Virus record (IMG/VR): IMGVR_UViG_3300033155_001735
Span: 1 to 32,721 of that record
DNA: 32,721 nt
Strand: one strand, 5' to 3'
DNA from: a virus
Under the pieces are notes generated by a model, which saw nothing but the letters and a program-made list of their open reading frames with translations, was not told the origin of the DNA and did not search any database. Shown here one piece after another: positions 32,200-32,721 of the stretch. Position numbers and translations under genes: made by a program. How positions within the stretch are numbered: the first letter of the stretch is position 1; each line of letters opens with the position of its first letter.

Positions 32200-32405
32200 G
32201 TGGCAATCTCGATAAACTTCAAATCATCGGTCCTAAAAGAACAGTCCCGCAGGCTGAATATATATTACAACTTGAAGCCGAAATCGCCGAACTTCAGACA
32301 GTAGTGGATAGGCTTAACAATGCGCTCAAAACAATAGCCACCCATAAGGTGATTGCCGCTGGTATTGCGGTCCGTATTGCCCGAGGGAACCGTATTAATG
32401 GCTAA
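32196..32405 (+). CDS. Small coiled-coil protein
   Basis: A 69-residue protein starting within the upstream stop (ATGA). Sequence contains QLEAEIAELQTVVDRLNNAL, a two-part heptad helix; the second half is the element shared in DNA with the previous gene. The C-terminus is basic (IAVRIARGNRING). The next gene starts 8 bases before its stop. Function unknown. Confidence 0.6.
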   Translation: MSGNLDKLQIIGPKRTVPQAEYILQLEAEIAELQTVVDRLNNALKTIATHKVIAAGIAVRIARGNRING

Positions 32406-32658
32406 AGTATTATCTAACTCCAAGGTTGAAATGACAGTTACTCTGGTGCTAACAGAGGTCGAGGCGAGAGCGTTGGCAATAATGCCATGCTATGGAGCCA
32501 AGGCCTTCCTGGAGGGTTATTACAAACACCTTGGAAAGCACTATATGAAGCCATACGAGCAAGGAATTATAGACTTGTTTGACTCGATCAACAGACAGCT
32601 TCCAGCACACATCAGGAAGGCTGACGCCGCCAGAAAAGCATTTACCGAGGCCGAATAA
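32398..32658 (+). CDS. Small hypothetical early protein
   Basis: An 86-residue protein from the ATG at 32398, with GAGGGA upstream (about 9-11 bases). A TTG 45 bases earlier is not favoured. The body has a beta-then-helix start (KVEMTVTLVLTEVEARALAI), then YGAKAFLEGYYKHLGKHYMK and a helical end (SINRQLPAHIRKADAARKAF). The TAA overlaps the next ATG (TAATG). No family recognised. Confidence 0.6.
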   Translation: MAKVLSNSKVEMTVTLVLTEVEARALAIMPCYGAKAFLEGYYKHLGKHYMKPYEQGIIDLFDSINRQLPAHIRKADAARKAFTEAE

Positions 32659-32721
32659 TGTGTGAGCTCAAACATTGTAAATCCGGCGACGAGGGAACTA
32701 TCAGGGTGAACGAAAATATCG
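32658..32721 (+). CDS. Partial gene running off the right edge
   Basis: An ATG overlapping the upstream stop, with GAGG 8-9 bases before it, opens a frame that continues to the window end without a stop. The visible residues (MCELKHCKSGDEGTIRVNEN) contain two cysteines and may start another small zinc-binding protein. Too short to say more. Confidence 0.5.
   Translation, partial: MCELKHCKSGDEGTIRVNENI

Overview
The window is part of a tailed double-stranded DNA bacteriophage genome, or of a prophage. Late virion genes fill the left three quarters on the + strand. A block of small genes lies on the - strand in the middle, and an early recombination and replication operon lies on the right on the + strand. 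Gene density is high, stop/start overlaps (ATGA, TAATG) are common, and Shine-Dalgarno (SD) sites are GAGG-type. Together with an encoded-CCA tRNA this points to a bacterial host, probably a proteobacterium. The host cannot be named from the sequence. No terminase, portal, capsid, integrase or DNA polymerase is visible, so those genes lie outside the window or are absent.

Late region (1-24252, +). A probable tail nozzle/hub-type protein and a repeat-rich tail fibre with a glycine-rich tip come first. Several small virion-type proteins follow, one of which is a GNAT acetyltransferase. Next come two very large polyvalent proteins of the kind phages and conjugative elements are thought to carry into the cell with their DNA. 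The first (1427 aa) has a pyrophosphatase-like domain. The second (3155 aa) joins a Rho_N-like module, a DEAH helicase, an N6-adenine methyltransferase, a second methyltransferase-like fold, a HETVGH zincin-like domain and a C-terminal LPD38-like region. A small coiled-coil gene lies between them. Inside the disordered linker before the helicase there is a second, out-of-frame reading frame of 123 codons with its own ribosome binding site, a candidate overprinted gene. A second fibre-like gene closes the late region and is followed by what looks like the orphan C-terminal end of another fibre.

Middle region (24253-27215, mostly -). Read from right to left, it holds a small helix-turn-helix regulator with a nearly leaderless transcript, a 16-bp inverted repeat that closes a structured RNA-like element ending in a U-run, a second terminator, a tRNA-Ile-like gene with an odd anticodon loop, and six small genes. 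Three of the small genes are Cys-rich, two are coiled coil, and one starts with a twin-arginine signal-like segment. A palindromic operator candidate lies in the divergent promoter region at 27104-27215.

Early region (27216-32721, +). A YqaJ-type exonuclease and a RecT annealing protein form a two-component recombination system, followed by a nuclease-fold-like protein. A candidate autonomous small RNA (about 67 nt) with its own promoter and terminator sits between this group and the replication genes. Then come a DUF1376-type replication protein, an M15 peptidase endolysin and a chain of small overlapping genes. Some of these share duplicated coiled-coil segments, and one is a 47-codon zinc-ribbon gene.

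Working model (inference): the right-hand operon acts early in recombination, replication and lysis, the left-hand operon builds the particle, and the two giant proteins protect or remodel the incoming genome. The middle block looks like a regulated accessory cassette.
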